Of a stretch of 26,533 bases of DNA, positions 1-6,642 are shown piece after piece; position 1 is the stretch's first letter; each line of letters starts with the position of its first letter. The stretch is from a virus. Where the stretch lies: IMG/VR virus record IMGVR_UViG_3300032241_000646, positions 1-26,533 of that record. The stretch is one strand, 5' to 3'. Under the pieces are notes generated by a model that worked only from the letters and a program-made list of their open reading frames with translations, ran no database searches and was not told where the DNA came from. Both the position numbers and the translations under genes were made by a program.

Positions 1-2
1 GG

Positions 3-875
3 TTGAAGATGATCGGAGGCGACTATGACGAAAAGGAACTGTTCTCCCGTGTTAACAAGCCAAAACTCATCGCAGATGTCGTAGAGACGTGGGTAAAGCT
101 CGGAGAGAACAGACCAACCATAGGTTTTGGAGTCAACGTAATCCATAGTCAGAGTTTGTGTCATGAGTTTAGAAATAGAGGAATTAGGGCAGAACACATA
201 GACTCATATATGCCTAAAGCAGAGAGAGAGCAAAAAGTAAAAGACTTTAAAGATGGATATATTAAGATATTATTCAATGTCGGCATATTAGATAAAGGGT
301 TTGATTATCCTGAAGCAAGTTGTCTCATTATGGCACGACCTACAAAAAGTCTTATGTTATACATTCAGCAAGCAGGGCGTGTATTAAGAACACACGAAAG
401 TAAGATAGATGCAATAATTTTAGACCATGCAGGTAATACTGAGCAACATGGGTTTGTAACTGATGATTTACCAGAGGAGCTAGATTGTGGTAAGAAAGAG
501 AAAGCAAAAAAAACTGAGGCTAAGAAGGAACACGTTACAATATGTCAATCTTGTGCTTATGTTAAGCCACCTAAGATATTCAAGTGTCCGTTATGCGGTT
601 TTGCGCCAAAGAAAGTTGATACAGGCATTGATACGGAGAAGGGTGATCTTGTTGAGGTTGGCAGAAAGATAACCACAGCAGACAAACAAAAGACATATTC
701 AGAATTACTACACATAGAAATATTCAAACCATACAAGAAAGGATTTGCTGCCAATATGTATCGCAACAAATTTGGAGTATGGCCTAAAGGATTAAAAGAA
801 TATACTTTGACTCCTAGTCCTGAAACACAAAATTACGTTAAATCACGATTAATTGCATTTGCAAAGAGGGCATAA
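3..875 (+). CDS. Superfamily 2 DEAD/DEAH-type helicase, C-terminal half (5'-truncated)
   Basis: This is the C-terminal RecA-like lobe of an SF2 helicase, probably for phage DNA replication or recombination. Frame positions 39-56 hold the motif IV region. Motif V lies near 93-103 (VGILDKGFDYP) and motif VI is QQAGRVLR at 122-129, with the arginine finger region. A Lys-rich linker (about 163-176) leads to a zinc ribbon with C181, C184, C195 and C198. Walker A and B motifs are absent because the N-terminal lobe lies upstream of the window; the TTG at position 3 is not a credible start. The stop abuts the primase ATG. The helicase call is firm. Whether it acts in replication initiation or repair cannot be told from this half. 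Confidence 0.85.
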   Translation: MKMIGGDYDEKELFSRVNKPKLIADVVETWVKLGENRPTIGFGVNVIHSQSLCHEFRNRGIRAEHIDSYMPKAEREQKVKDFKDGYIKILFNVGILDKGFDYPEASCLIMARPTKSLMLYIQQAGRVLRTHESKIDAIILDHAGNTEQHGFVTDDLPEELDCGKKEKAKKTEAKKEHVTICQSCAYVKPPKIFKCPLCGFAPKKVDTGIDTEKGDLVEVGRKITTADKQKTYSELLHIEIFKPYKKGFAANMYRNKFGVWPKGLKEYTLTPSPETQNYVKSRLIAFAKRA

Positions 876-1676
876 ATGTTATTAGAACAAGCAATATCAT
901 ACGCTGAGAGGGGTTGGCACGTTCTGCCCCTACATTCAGTTATCAAAGGTCAATGCACTTGTGGCAAAGTAGGATGCCATAGTGCTGGGAAACATCCACA
1001 GACCTTGAATGGATTAAAGTCTGCTACAACCGATAAGGACACGATTAACACATGGTTTAAACATTGGCCTAAAGCCAACATAGGAATTGCAACAGGGGCT
1101 ATATCAGGTATATCAGTTGTTGATATAGATCCAAAACACGGAGGAGAAGAGAGTTTAGATGAACTTACAAGTAAATATACAAGAATTCCTGAAACAGTCG
1201 AGGCTATTACTCAATCTAAAGGAAGACATATCATATTCCAACATGACGAATCATTCAGAACAACGGCAGGTAAGTTGGGAAGAGGAATTGATACCAGAGG
1301 AGATGGAGGCTACATAGTTGCAGCACCTAGTCAGGGATTACTGGGCAAATATGAATGGGAGGCAAGTTCTGAGCCTGAAAATTGTCCTATTGTCAAAGCT
1401 CCTGAATGGATGTTAAACTTACTCAACGAAAATAGGAATTTAGAGTATGTGGCAGAGAAATTAGGCCCAGGACTTCGAAATGCTTATCTTTGTAGTATTG
1501 GAGGGATGCTAAGATCACGAGGTGTAAGTTATAAAGGTATTGTTTCATGCTTACACGCAGAGAACCTAGAAAGATGTAATCCCCCATTAAATGAGTTGGA
1601 AGTATGGCAAATCGCTAAAAGCATGATGCGTTATGAGCCAAGATTAGACCAAGAAAAGGTAAGGTTTAAAAAATGA
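876..1676 (+). CDS. Prim-Pol type primase with PriCT-1-like C-terminus
   Basis: A 266-residue bifunctional primase/polymerase (PF09250-type archaeo-eukaryotic primase fold), expected to make primers or copy DNA. Seen in the sequence: the N-terminal signature AERGWHVLPLH at 10-20, a zinc-binding knuckle with C27, C29, C34 and the KHP at 39-41, the catalytic VVDIDP with D83 and D85, GRHIIF at 116-121 and GGYIVAAPS at 144-152. Residues 195-255 resemble a PriCT-1 domain (GPGLRNAYL onward). There is no fused helicase domain, unlike the larger phage and plasmid relatives. The upstream helicase gene, which ends directly before this ATG, may supply that activity in trans. It overlaps the next ORF by ATGA. 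Confidence 0.85.
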   Translation: MLLEQAISYAERGWHVLPLHSVIKGQCTCGKVGCHSAGKHPQTLNGLKSATTDKDTINTWFKHWPKANIGIATGAISGISVVDIDPKHGGEESLDELTSKYTRIPETVEAITQSKGRHIIFQHDESFRTTAGKLGRGIDTRGDGGYIVAAPSQGLLGKYEWEASSEPENCPIVKAPEWMLNLLNENRNLEYVAEKLGPGLRNAYLCSIGGMLRSRGVSYKGIVSCLHAENLERCNPPLNELEVWQIAKSMMRYEPRLDQEKVRFKK

Positions 1677-1831
1677 TATTCGTCGATATTGAAACCATAA
1701 TTTTAATGTTTAAAACAACCTACGCACATAGTTATTTGCGTGGAGATGAAGTAGCTAGAATATTAGAGGTTAGATATGGACAAGAAAAACAAAAATCGGC
1801 TATTGATGCCAAAGACAGCGAAGTTGATTGA
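1673..1831 (+). CDS. Small hypothetical protein (52 aa)
   Basis: An open frame of 52 codons whose ATG overlaps the primase stop as ATGA, the coupling used repeatedly in this operon. The protein starts MIFVDIETI, which resembles the first strand of a DnaQ-like exonuclease, but the rest (a helical stretch such as DEVARILEVRYG) does not continue such a fold. No function is assigned. Its 3' end overlaps the following ORF by 56 bases in another frame, so one of the two may be untranslated or misassigned. It could also be the start of a gene broken by a frameshift. Confidence 0.45.
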   Translation: MIFVDIETIILMFKTTYAHSYLRGDEVARILEVRYGQEKQKSAIDAKDSEVD

Positions 1832-2030
1832 TTGGATTAGAAGTGAAATACCTGATGTAAAAGTGTTGTATGCAGAGGAAGGGCAGTATAAGGTAGGAAG
1901 TAGACAGGGTGTATATGTTGAATTTAAGTCAGGAGAAAGTGATGGATTATCTACAAAGCCAAGTAGAAGCAAGCGAAAGATTATACAAAATGATGTTGGA
2001 AGATCACAACCAACGGATGAAGCAAAATAA
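1776..2030 (+). CDS. Small basic hypothetical protein (84 aa)
   Basis: The protein is not recognised. Its first half looks like a compact alpha/beta unit (a helix with LIDWIRSEIPDVKVLY, then strands with QYKVGSRQGVYVEF). The C-terminal third is low-complexity and basic (SRSKRKII). That tail is exactly the part overlapped by the next gene, by 89 bases in another frame. The ordered domain ends near the start of the overlap, so the tail may be a read-through extension under little selection. The ATG at 1776 lies inside the previous small ORF. It is probably translated as part of the replication operon. Confidence 0.55.
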   Translation: MDKKNKNRLLMPKTAKLIDWIRSEIPDVKVLYAEEGQYKVGSRQGVYVEFKSGESDGLSTKPSRSKRKIIQNDVGRSQPTDEAK

Positions 2031-2151
2031 TCTTTTTTATGGAACATTTGATAGTTTGATGAAGAAGTTAGAGGAACGTGACGAAACCATAGAAATGTTA
2101 CGTTACGAGTTAAAACGTATTAAATCAAAGTTAGGATATGAACATGAGTGA
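1942..2151 (+). CDS. Small helical/coiled-coil hypothetical protein (69 aa)
   Basis: The start at 1942 is chosen because AGGAG at 1931-1935 sits 6 bases before this ATG; an upstream ATG at 1909 in the same frame has no comparable site. The protein is almost all helix: residues 1-25 are amphipathic (YLQSQVEASERLYKMMLEDH) and the end is a probable coiled coil (MKKLEERDETIEMLRYELKRIKSKL). It may dimerise. No family is recognised. Its tail overlaps the next start (ATG at 2144). The strong Shine-Dalgarno makes this the best supported of the three overlapping small ORFs here. Confidence 0.65.
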   Translation: MDYLQSQVEASERLYKMMLEDHNQRMKQNNLFYGTFDSLMKKLEERDETIEMLRYELKRIKSKLGYEHE

Positions 2152-2383
2152 GATAAAAGACTTCCCTATGGAAGGTGCAATGATGTCAGATTTAGTAGCA
2201 ATGGAAATTATGGGGGCAATGATAGCCTCTGACTTAGCCAAGAATCTTGAACATCCAACACAACAAATTACGGCTATTGGATTCGCATTTGCCAAAGAGT
2301 TTCTAAAACAACGTGACGAATGGATGAAGCCTAAGAAGGATGAAGAAGCCTACTTAAAAACTCCCACAGTAGTTGTCCCATGA
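2144..2383 (+). CDS. Hypothetical protein (79 aa)
   Basis: An unrecognised small protein beginning MSEIKDF. The ATG at 2144 is preferred over 2138 because TAGGAT at 2132-2137 is correctly spaced only for 2144. The centre is rich in Met and Ala (residues about 9-30, MMSDLVAMEIMGAMIASDLA) and could be an amphipathic helix, followed by a second helix (IGFAFAKEFLKQRDEWM) and a flexible end. No signal peptide or clear membrane span is seen. Its stop overlaps the glycosyltransferase start as ATGA, so the two are likely co-translated. Confidence 0.65.
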   Translation: MSEIKDFPMEGAMMSDLVAMEIMGAMIASDLAKNLEHPTQQITAIGFAFAKEFLKQRDEWMKPKKDEEAYLKTPTVVVP

Positions 2384-3036
2384 GACATATTATGATTGGA
2401 ACTCCCGTCTATGATGGGAGGGTTGAACTTGACTTCATGCAGTCTATTTTTCAAACAATGGAAGTGTGTATGTTAAATGATATACAGTTGACGCTTAAAT
2501 CCGTTATTGGATGTAGTCTCATACAGAAAGCCAGAGATGAATTATTCAGAATGGCGTATGAAGCCAAAGTAGATGATTTAATCTTTATTGATTCTGACCA
2601 AGCATGGACACAAAAAGACTTTGGAAACCTCATTAGCCCACAAGTAGACCTTATTGGTGGTGCAGTTGTTAGTAAAAATGACAATATTCATTACAATGTC
2701 AAAACTTTTGACCCTAAATTTGAATTTGAACATACTTTAATCAATGCTAGGGGTATAGGGTCAGGATTTCTTAGGATGTCTCGTAATTGCATTGAAAAGA
2801 TGTGGGATAACTCAGAAAAATACATGGATGGTAATAAAGAATATCGTCATGTGTTTGAGACTAAAGTGATTAATGGCGAATTAGTAGGGGAAGATGTAGC
2901 TTTCTGTCATAAATGGCGTGAACTAGGTGGTAAGGTATATGTTCACCCTGATATATCAGTAAGCCACATTGGTAAAAAGAGATGGGATGGTAATTTTAAC
3001 GAGTATGTAAGAATCGCAAATCAGGGGGAAGTATGA
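2380..3036 (+). CDS. GT-A fold glycosyltransferase-like protein
   Basis: This 218-residue protein resembles family-2-like glycosyltransferases, which use a nucleotide sugar and a metal ion. Visible features are an N-terminal strand (HIMIGTPVYDG), a DxD-type metal/nucleotide motif FIDSDQ with D71 and D73, a central GIGSGFLRM at 125-133, an acidic pair E171-D172 in GEDVAF that could hold the catalytic base, and a terminal HPDISVSHIG. The acceptor is unknown: modified phage DNA bases, host surface glycans or virion proteins are possible. Placement among DNA-metabolism genes makes DNA hypermodification or exclusion of other phages worth considering, but this is inference. It is coupled by ATGA to both neighbours. 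Confidence 0.7.
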   Translation: MRHIMIGTPVYDGRVELDFMQSIFQTMEVCMLNDIQLTLKSVIGCSLIQKARDELFRMAYEAKVDDLIFIDSDQAWTQKDFGNLISPQVDLIGGAVVSKNDNIHYNVKTFDPKFEFEHTLINARGIGSGFLRMSRNCIEKMWDNSEKYMDGNKEYRHVFETKVINGELVGEDVAFCHKWRELGGKVYVHPDISVSHIGKKRWDGNFNEYVRIANQGEV

Positions 3037-3107
3037 TAGGAATAGCATTGTATTTATTAGGGATAGCAGTAGGCATTTTAGTGGCAATCATGTGGGAGAA
3101 ATGGTAA
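3033..3107 (+). CDS. 24-aa single-span membrane peptide
   Basis: A very short ORF starting at an ATGA overlap, preceded by a strong Shine-Dalgarno (GGGGGAA, about 3 bases upstream of the ATG). The product is MIGIALYLLGIAVGILVAIM followed by a short polar end (WEKW). It is essentially one hydrophobic helix with a small polar C-terminus. Its stop overlaps the next start as TAATG. The ribosome site and double overlap argue for translation. A role in the host inner membrane is likely, but no function can be named. Confidence 0.55.
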   Translation: MIGIALYLLGIAVGILVAIMWEKW

Positions 3108-3424
3108 TGATTACGACTGACGAAATTGAAAGAGCATTACACTTTTTAATTGATTCTGCCAAAGAAGCCGCTCAAAACAGAGCCAATAGAATCTATCTTG
3201 AAGAATACAGAAAGTCATTAAAAGCTCAGATTATGAGCCAGCACCAAGATTTAGCCGTAAATGCTCAGGAAAGAGAAGCCTACAAAAATGTAGAATATAT
3301 TACACATTTAGAGGATATGAAACAGGCTATTTATGAAGATGAAAAAATAAGATTCTTGATTGAAGCCGCCAAAGTTAAGATTTCAGTATGGCAAACAATG
3401 GCTAAATTAGAGGCAAACGTATGA
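3107..3424 (+). CDS. Conserved phage helical protein of unknown function (105 aa)
   Basis: The start at 3107 is chosen because GGAG at 3094-3097 is well spaced and because TAATG overlaps the preceding stop; the in-frame GTG at 3092 and ATG at 3101 fit less well. The protein is all helical: an N-terminal helix (DEIERALHFLIDSAKEAAQNRA) and a long charged helix with the pattern EREAYKNVEYITHLEDMKQAIYEDEK, ending in KISVWQT. This layout matches, from memory, a small family common in podoviruses and siphoviruses beside recombination genes, with no agreed function. The next gene overlaps it by 4 bases. Confidence 0.75.
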   Translation: MITTDEIERALHFLIDSAKEAAQNRANRIYLEEYRKSLKAQIMSQHQDLAVNAQEREAYKNVEYITHLEDMKQAIYEDEKIRFLIEAAKVKISVWQTMAKLEANV

Positions 3425-3762
3425 CCTCATATTTAAAAGTTAAGCCTTATCGTAACCCTAAGCTATTAGCGTTGGCAAAAGATGCCCCTTGCAGTTTATG
3501 TAATTCCATTGGCACAACTGTATCAGCCCATAGTAATTATAGCGAACATGGTAAGGGAATGGGTAGAAAAGCAGATGATTCTTACATAGCCTTTTTATGT
3601 TATAAGTGCCACATGGACATAGATCAGTCAAAAAACACTTATTTAGACAAGAAAGAAAAATGGTATTTAGCCATGTCTAAAACTTACCATTGGCTATTAG
3701 TAAACCAGCATTTAACGATTAACCCATTAGCAGGGTGCAATAGAGAGTATTCAGAAATATGA
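3421..3762 (+). CDS. DUF1364-like / HNH-type zinc-binding putative nuclease
   Basis: A 113-residue protein with the cysteine-histidine framework of DUF1364/Ref-like HNH proteins: C24 and C27 (APCSLC), AHSN with H37, then LCYKCH with C60, C63 and H64 followed by MDID. The C and H residues would bind structural zinc and the AHS histidine is the candidate catalytic residue. Related proteins sit in recombination (nin-type) regions of lambdoid phages and are thought to be nucleases acting on DNA intermediates. It is coupled to the RuvC-like gene by overlap, which supports a recombination or DNA-maturation role. Enzymatic activity is inferred. Confidence 0.75.
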   Translation: MTSYLKVKPYRNPKLLALAKDAPCSLCNSIGTTVSAHSNYSEHGKGMGRKADDSYIAFLCYKCHMDIDQSKNTYLDKKEKWYLAMSKTYHWLLVNQHLTINPLAGCNREYSEI

Positions 3763-4211
3763 ACATTTTAGGTATTGATCCAGGCTTAGATGGTGGATTA
3801 GCCGTTATTGATGGTAATGCAATTGAATTACTTGAGACGATTCCAAGTGAGCCTAAAAATGGGTTTATTAAACGCCAAGTCAATACCATAGAATTAGCAC
3901 GTATTTTACGCCCATTTAAGGACTCAATTTGCTTCATGGAACAGGTTTCTGCTAGACCTATGCAAGGAGTCAGTTCAGTATTCAGTTTTGGAGACACCTA
4001 CGGCTCGATTAGAGGGGTCTTAGGGGCGTTAGAAATCACTACATACTACGTTACCCCTCAAGTTTGGAAAAAATCGCTTAAAATCAGTTCTAAAGAGGAT
4101 TCACTAAAGGCTTGTCAAGACATATTTGAGTTAGAAAAAATGAAAAAGAAGGATCATAACTTAGCAGAAGCACTTTTAATTGCATATTGGGGTAAAAATC
4201 ATGGCGACTAA
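3759..4211 (+). CDS. ruvC: RuvC-like Holliday junction resolvase
   Basis: A 150-residue RNase H-fold resolvase expected to cut four-way junctions and branched DNA before packaging. Seen: N-terminal ILGIDPGLDGGLAVID with catalytic D7, CFMEQV with E61, and KKDHNLAEALLIAYWG with D132 and E137, the layout of phage-type RuvC proteins. Length is close to that of the bacterial enzyme. It overlaps the DUF1364-like gene upstream by 4 bases and the small terminase gene downstream by 11 bases, so resolution and packaging functions are expressed together. The fold call is firm; branch-junction specificity is assumed from the family. Confidence 0.88.
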   Translation: MNILGIDPGLDGGLAVIDGNAIELLETIPSEPKNGFIKRQVNTIELARILRPFKDSICFMEQVSARPMQGVSSVFSFGDTYGSIRGVLGALEITTYYVTPQVWKKSLKISSKEDSLKACQDIFELEKMKKKDHNLAEALLIAYWGKNHGD

Positions 4212-4761
4212 AGGCTCAAGAATGACTTATGAGCAATGGAAATCTAAATTTTTAGAGGAAGACATAAGCTCAACTTATCCTAGAGAGAAAAGATTACAGG
4301 TTATAAGTGATTATCTTTTAAATCCGAACTTAGCCGAAGTAAGTAGAAAACATGATATTCCTTACGTAACATTGGTGACATGGAAAGATACCGAATGGTG
4401 GATTAGTGCAGCCGAAGAAATGCTTTCTAACTATCAGGAAGAACTAAAGGCTAAACAAAGAAAGATATTAGAGCGCACTTATTCAGAATTGGAAGACCGA
4501 TTAGAGAATGGAGACGAAATCTTTGACAAAGAAGCTGGGCTTGTTAGGGTAAAGGTTAAAGCTAATCACTTAGCAACCATAGCAGATGTCACACTAAAGG
4601 CTAATCAATTATTAAATAATCGACCGACTCAAATTTCTAACGTCAATATAGACTCATTAGCCGATAAATTAAGAGATATAACCTTAAATGCTAGAGACAT
4701 AACCCCTAAGACCGAAGCCCTAGAGGTTAATTATAAAGACATAGACCAAAAAGACAACTAA
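4201..4761 (+). CDS. terS: Probable terminase small subunit (HTH DNA-binding)
   Basis: A 186-residue protein with an N-terminal helix-turn-helix region (about residues 35-65, LNPNLAEVSRKHDIPYVTLVTW), a charged helical middle (YQEELKAKQRKILERTYSELEDRL) and a less ordered tail. This is the plan of phage small terminases, which recognise the packaging site and form a ring. The ATG at 4201 is preferred over 4180 because GGGG about 8 bases upstream acts as a ribosome site. It is unusual in being about 3.4 kb from the large subunit, with an opposite-strand gene block between them. It might instead be another HTH protein. Confidence 0.7.
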   Translation: MATKGSRMTYEQWKSKFLEEDISSTYPREKRLQVISDYLLNPNLAEVSRKHDIPYVTLVTWKDTEWWISAAEEMLSNYQEELKAKQRKILERTYSELEDRLENGDEIFDKEAGLVRVKVKANHLATIADVTLKANQLLNNRPTQISNVNIDSLADKLRDITLNARDITPKTEALEVNYKDIDQKDN

Positions 4762-4775
4762 AGGCTTATTAAAAA

Positions 4776-4949
4776 TCAATCTAACCCGTATGTCTTAATT
4801 TTTCCCTCATAGATATTTTTATGATTTAAAACAATATCAATATAGGGCGATCTCATATAATCAATGTTTTTCTTAACCTCATTTAAATGATTGATTAACG
4901 CTTGTTTATTGTCGCAGTAGTAAACCCCGTTTTTATAAGTAATTTCCAT
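4776..4949 (-). CDS. Small hypothetical protein, last of the leftward operon (57 aa)
   Basis: The start at 4949 is chosen because a GGGG Shine-Dalgarno (plus strand 4955-4958) lies just upstream, overlapping the last codons of the previous gene; a longer in-frame ORF to 5021 would run through that gene. The protein begins MEITYKNGVYYCDNK, probably beta strands, then a helix (QALINHLNEVKKNIDYM). No family is recognised. It ends 14 bases from the convergent small terminase stop. No hairpin terminator is visible between them. Confidence 0.65.
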   Translation of the reverse strand: MEITYKNGVYYCDNKQALINHLNEVKKNIDYMRSPYIDIVLNHKNIYEGKIKTYGLD

Positions 4950-4951
4950 TA

Positions 4952-5146
4952 TTAACCCCTGTAAAATTGATTTTCTTTTCCATTTAATGTAATACCATCT
5001 TTCCACGTTAAGCCAATGCAATAATCATTTAAATGGCATTTAATGAGGTATTGCCCTATTTTATCTTTGATAACCTCATAAGAGGGTGATTGATGGTAAA
5101 CTTTCCCCCCTTTCTCTATAGTCTCTTTAATTTCATTTAAATTCAT
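4952..5146 (-). CDS. Small hypothetical protein (64 aa)
   Basis: This ORF has a strong Shine-Dalgarno, AAGGGGG, about 8 bases before the ATG. The protein has an N-terminal helix (LNEIKETIEKGGKVYHQ), then mixed polar residues and aromatic strands (YCIGLTWKDGITL). It is unrecognised. Its last two codons (Arg-Gly) are the ribosome site of the next gene, whose ATG follows the stop by 2 bases. Operon position suggests an early accessory product. Confidence 0.65.
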   Translation of the reverse strand: MNLNEIKETIEKGGKVYHQSPSYEVIKDKIGQYLIKCHLNDYCIGLTWKDGITLNGKENQFYRG

Positions 5147-5148
5147 GA

Positions 5149-5250
5149 TTAAAACCCCCTTAAATAAGTTAAAACATTAACAATAGAATCAATAACGCTA
5201 GTAATACAAATAATCAATACAAATAAAATCTCGTAAAAGGTTATTTTCAT
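5149..5250 (-). CDS. 33-aa single-span membrane peptide
   Basis: A short ORF whose ATG overlaps the upstream stop as ATGA. The product starts MKITFYEILFVLIICITSVI, one hydrophobic helix of about 20 residues, and ends in a short tail (LTYLRGF). The AGG GGG codons of that tail double as the Shine-Dalgarno of the next gene, 2 bases after the stop. Coding is supported by tight packing on both sides. It is likely an inner-membrane peptide of unknown role. Confidence 0.55.
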   Translation of the reverse strand: MKITFYEILFVLIICITSVIDSIVNVLTYLRGF

Positions 5251-5414
5251 GATACGTTCTCCCAGATCTCCAATTCTTCCTCAACTTTAGCCATAATTGA
5301 GCAAATTTCACTCCATACAGCGTCATATTGCGAATCTACGCCCTCAGGTATACAAGTTTCCCTGTAACTGTGTAAAGCGTTCCATAGGCTCTCCATTTCG
5401 TCTCTAATAATCAT
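5247..5414 (-). CDS. Small acidic helical protein (55 aa)
   Basis: The ORF starts inside the previous stop (ATGA) and ends inside the next start (ATGA). GAGGAAA lies just before its ATG. The product is helical and acidic: MIIRDEMESLWNALHSYRE, then a turn, then DAVWSEICSIMAKVEEELEI, ending ENVS. Two amphipathic helices suggest a small helical hairpin or dimer. It is not recognised. It is too short to be noticed unless the junctions are read. Confidence 0.6.
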   Translation of the reverse strand: MIIRDEMESLWNALHSYRETCIPEGVDSQYDAVWSEICSIMAKVEEELEIWENVS

Positions 5415-5572
5415 AATGTTTCCTCATTTTCCGTAATTTCGTAGTGTTCATCTTCCCAATAATCACAAGTGTAGTTAATATTTTTAGAAGTAAACTCATC
5501 TAGATATAATGAAATATCTTCTTTTGAGCCATCTTCTAATTCTGCAATCAAAGACCATTTAACTATTTTCAT
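5411..5572 (-). CDS. Small acidic hypothetical protein (53 aa)
   Basis: The ATG at 5572 follows AAGGAT by about 5 bases and overlaps the 3' end of the upstream gene by 14 bases. The protein begins MKIVKWSLIAELEDGSKEDI and is rich in Asp and Glu, especially at its end (YWEDEHYEITENEE). The pattern suggests a short beta meander with an acidic C-terminus. There is no recognised family. The stop overlaps the next ATG. Confidence 0.6.
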   Translation of the reverse strand: MKIVKWSLIAELEDGSKEDISLYLDEFTSKNINYTCDYWEDEHYEITENEETL

Positions 5573-5744
5573 TTTTAATCCTTTCTCTTACTTTTTCCAT
5601 TGCGTGTATTGCTTCCAATACTTCTTCATTGTCAGATCTCCATTGCTCATTCCCATATTCTCGATCTTCAAGCCAATATTCCGCGAAATCTATCATTCTT
5701 GTTATAGAATTGAATTCTTCTTGAGTTATTTCAAAGTTTTTCAT
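5559..5744 (-). CDS. Small helical hypothetical protein (61 aa)
   Basis: Starts as ATGA over the upstream stop, with AAAGGGAG upstream. The protein is predicted helical throughout: EEFNSITRMIDFAEYWLEDR and VLEAIHAMEKVRERIKNE, with an acidic middle. It is unrecognised. Its 3' end overlaps the next gene by 14 bases. It is the fifth-last gene of the leftward operon. Confidence 0.65.
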   Translation of the reverse strand: MKNFEITQEEFNSITRMIDFAEYWLEDREYGNEQWRSDNEEVLEAIHAMEKVRERIKNENS

Positions 5745-6016
5745 GCTACTTTCTCCCTTTTTGCTAACAAATCATCTGCGTAAACGCCAATTACAGTCCA
5801 ATTTATACCCTCGTTAGCATCTCTATATTTAATAACACGCCTTAAAACTTCCCTACAATCATCTTCTGATAAATGATATTCAGGATCTAAACAATCGTTT
5901 ACGTCGCTAATATGCCACCAATCACTAACCCAATCAGGGCTAGTTAATCGTAAAATATCTTCTGTTGTAGGTATTTGTTGCCCATTGGGTAAATCTATCT
6001 CGATCATAACTTTCAT
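5741..6016 (-). CDS. Acidic hypothetical protein (91 aa)
   Basis: It has a perfect AGGAGG Shine-Dalgarno (plus strand 6024-6029) 7 bases before the ATG, one of the strongest in the window, so high expression is likely. The protein starts with a strand-like segment (MKVMIEIDLPNG), then a Trp-rich acidic part (DWVSDWWHISDVNDCLDPEYHL) and a helix (EDDCREVLRRVIKYRD), and is clearly net negative. No family is recognised. Confidence 0.7.
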   Translation of the reverse strand: MKVMIEIDLPNGQQIPTTEDILRLTSPDWVSDWWHISDVNDCLDPEYHLSEDDCREVLRRVIKYRDANEGINWTVIGVYADDLLAKREKVA

Positions 6017-6018
6017 GT

Positions 6019-6294
6019 TTAAACCTCCTCTAATTCGTAAACAAGCTCATAAGATAAAACCTTAAAATCATATACACCATCAACCATTAAAGATTTCATC
6101 TCCTCTTCTCCTCCATTGCAATAATAAAATATATGAGTATCAGGCACTCCGTGAGAATCATTACCCCAATCGCACCCCGTATCGTTTTCATAATCAATGC
6201 CAGCATCACCAAAACTAAAATAATAATTTTCTGATGGGTTATAATCACCGTAATAATGAATTGTTGCGTATGCCCCTATTGGCTGTTTATTCAT
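6019..6294 (-). CDS. Strongly acidic, tyrosine-rich hypothetical protein (91 aa)
   Basis: This product has 18 Asp/Glu residues against 3 Lys and no Arg, and 12 Tyr in 91 residues (hand counts), for example NYYFSFGDAGIDYENDTGCD. It looks like a small beta protein with charged loops. Very acidic small phage proteins are sometimes DNA mimics that block restriction or other DNA-binding enzymes, but there is no sequence family here to prove it. The ATG follows AAGGCTTAATT, where the AAGG lies in the last codons of the preceding gene. Confidence 0.68.
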   Translation of the reverse strand: MNKQPIGAYATIHYYGDYNPSENYYFSFGDAGIDYENDTGCDWGNDSHGVPDTHIFYYCNGGEEEMKSLMVDGVYDFKVLSYELVYELEEV

Positions 6295-6296
6295 AA

Positions 6297-6455
6297 TTAA
6301 GCCTTTTCTACTGTAATTTCATCATTGGTTAATTGGATACCATATTCTTCATAAAATATATCTTTTAATCTTTCGATATATTCCTCTTTTGAATTGGCTT
6401 CTAAATTGTTACCGCCAAAAGATAAATTAACTACGCTTGTATATTCTTTTAACAT
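6297..6455 (-). CDS. Small hypothetical protein (52 aa)
   Basis: A 52-codon ORF with AAGGG before its ATG, where the upstream stop codon TAA forms part of the spacer. The protein is MLKEYTSVVNLSFGG followed by a helix (KEEYIERLKDIFYEEYG) and a beta-like end (IQLTNDEITVEKA). No family is recognised. It fills what would otherwise be a gap in the leftward operon, and spacing to both neighbours is exactly 2 bases. Confidence 0.6.
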   Translation of the reverse strand: MLKEYTSVVNLSFGGNNLEANSKEEYIERLKDIFYEEYGIQLTNDEITVEKA

Positions 6456-6457
6456 GA

Positions 6458-6640
6458 TTAAACCCTTTCAATTTTAATTTTGAACAACACCACGCCGTCA
6501 TTTTTTGCTAGATAAATTGTTGCGTTATCGTTATCAATCCATGATGAGGGGAATTCATCACAAAAATTAGTCCCTATGCTCTCATCATTTTCGAATAAAT
6601 AATCGTATACATCATTTAAAACTGCGGAATCAATATACAT
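6458..6640 (-). CDS. Small acidic hypothetical protein (60 aa)
   Basis: Begins MYIDSAVLNDVYDYLFEND after an AAGGG Shine-Dalgarno and a 2-base gap from the previous stop. The first 25 residues are helical and acidic. The end is strand-like (ATIYLAKNDGVVLFKIKIERV). The last codons AGG GTT supply the ribosome site of the next gene. There is no recognised family. Confidence 0.65.
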   Translation of the reverse strand: MYIDSAVLNDVYDYLFENDESIGTNFCDEFPSSWIDNDNATIYLAKNDGVVLFKIKIERV

Positions 6641-6642
6641 AA

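Noticed and set aside
1673-1699. DnaQ-like exonuclease from the MIFVDIET start
   Set aside because: Only the first strand fits; the ORF has 52 codons and no further exonuclease motifs.
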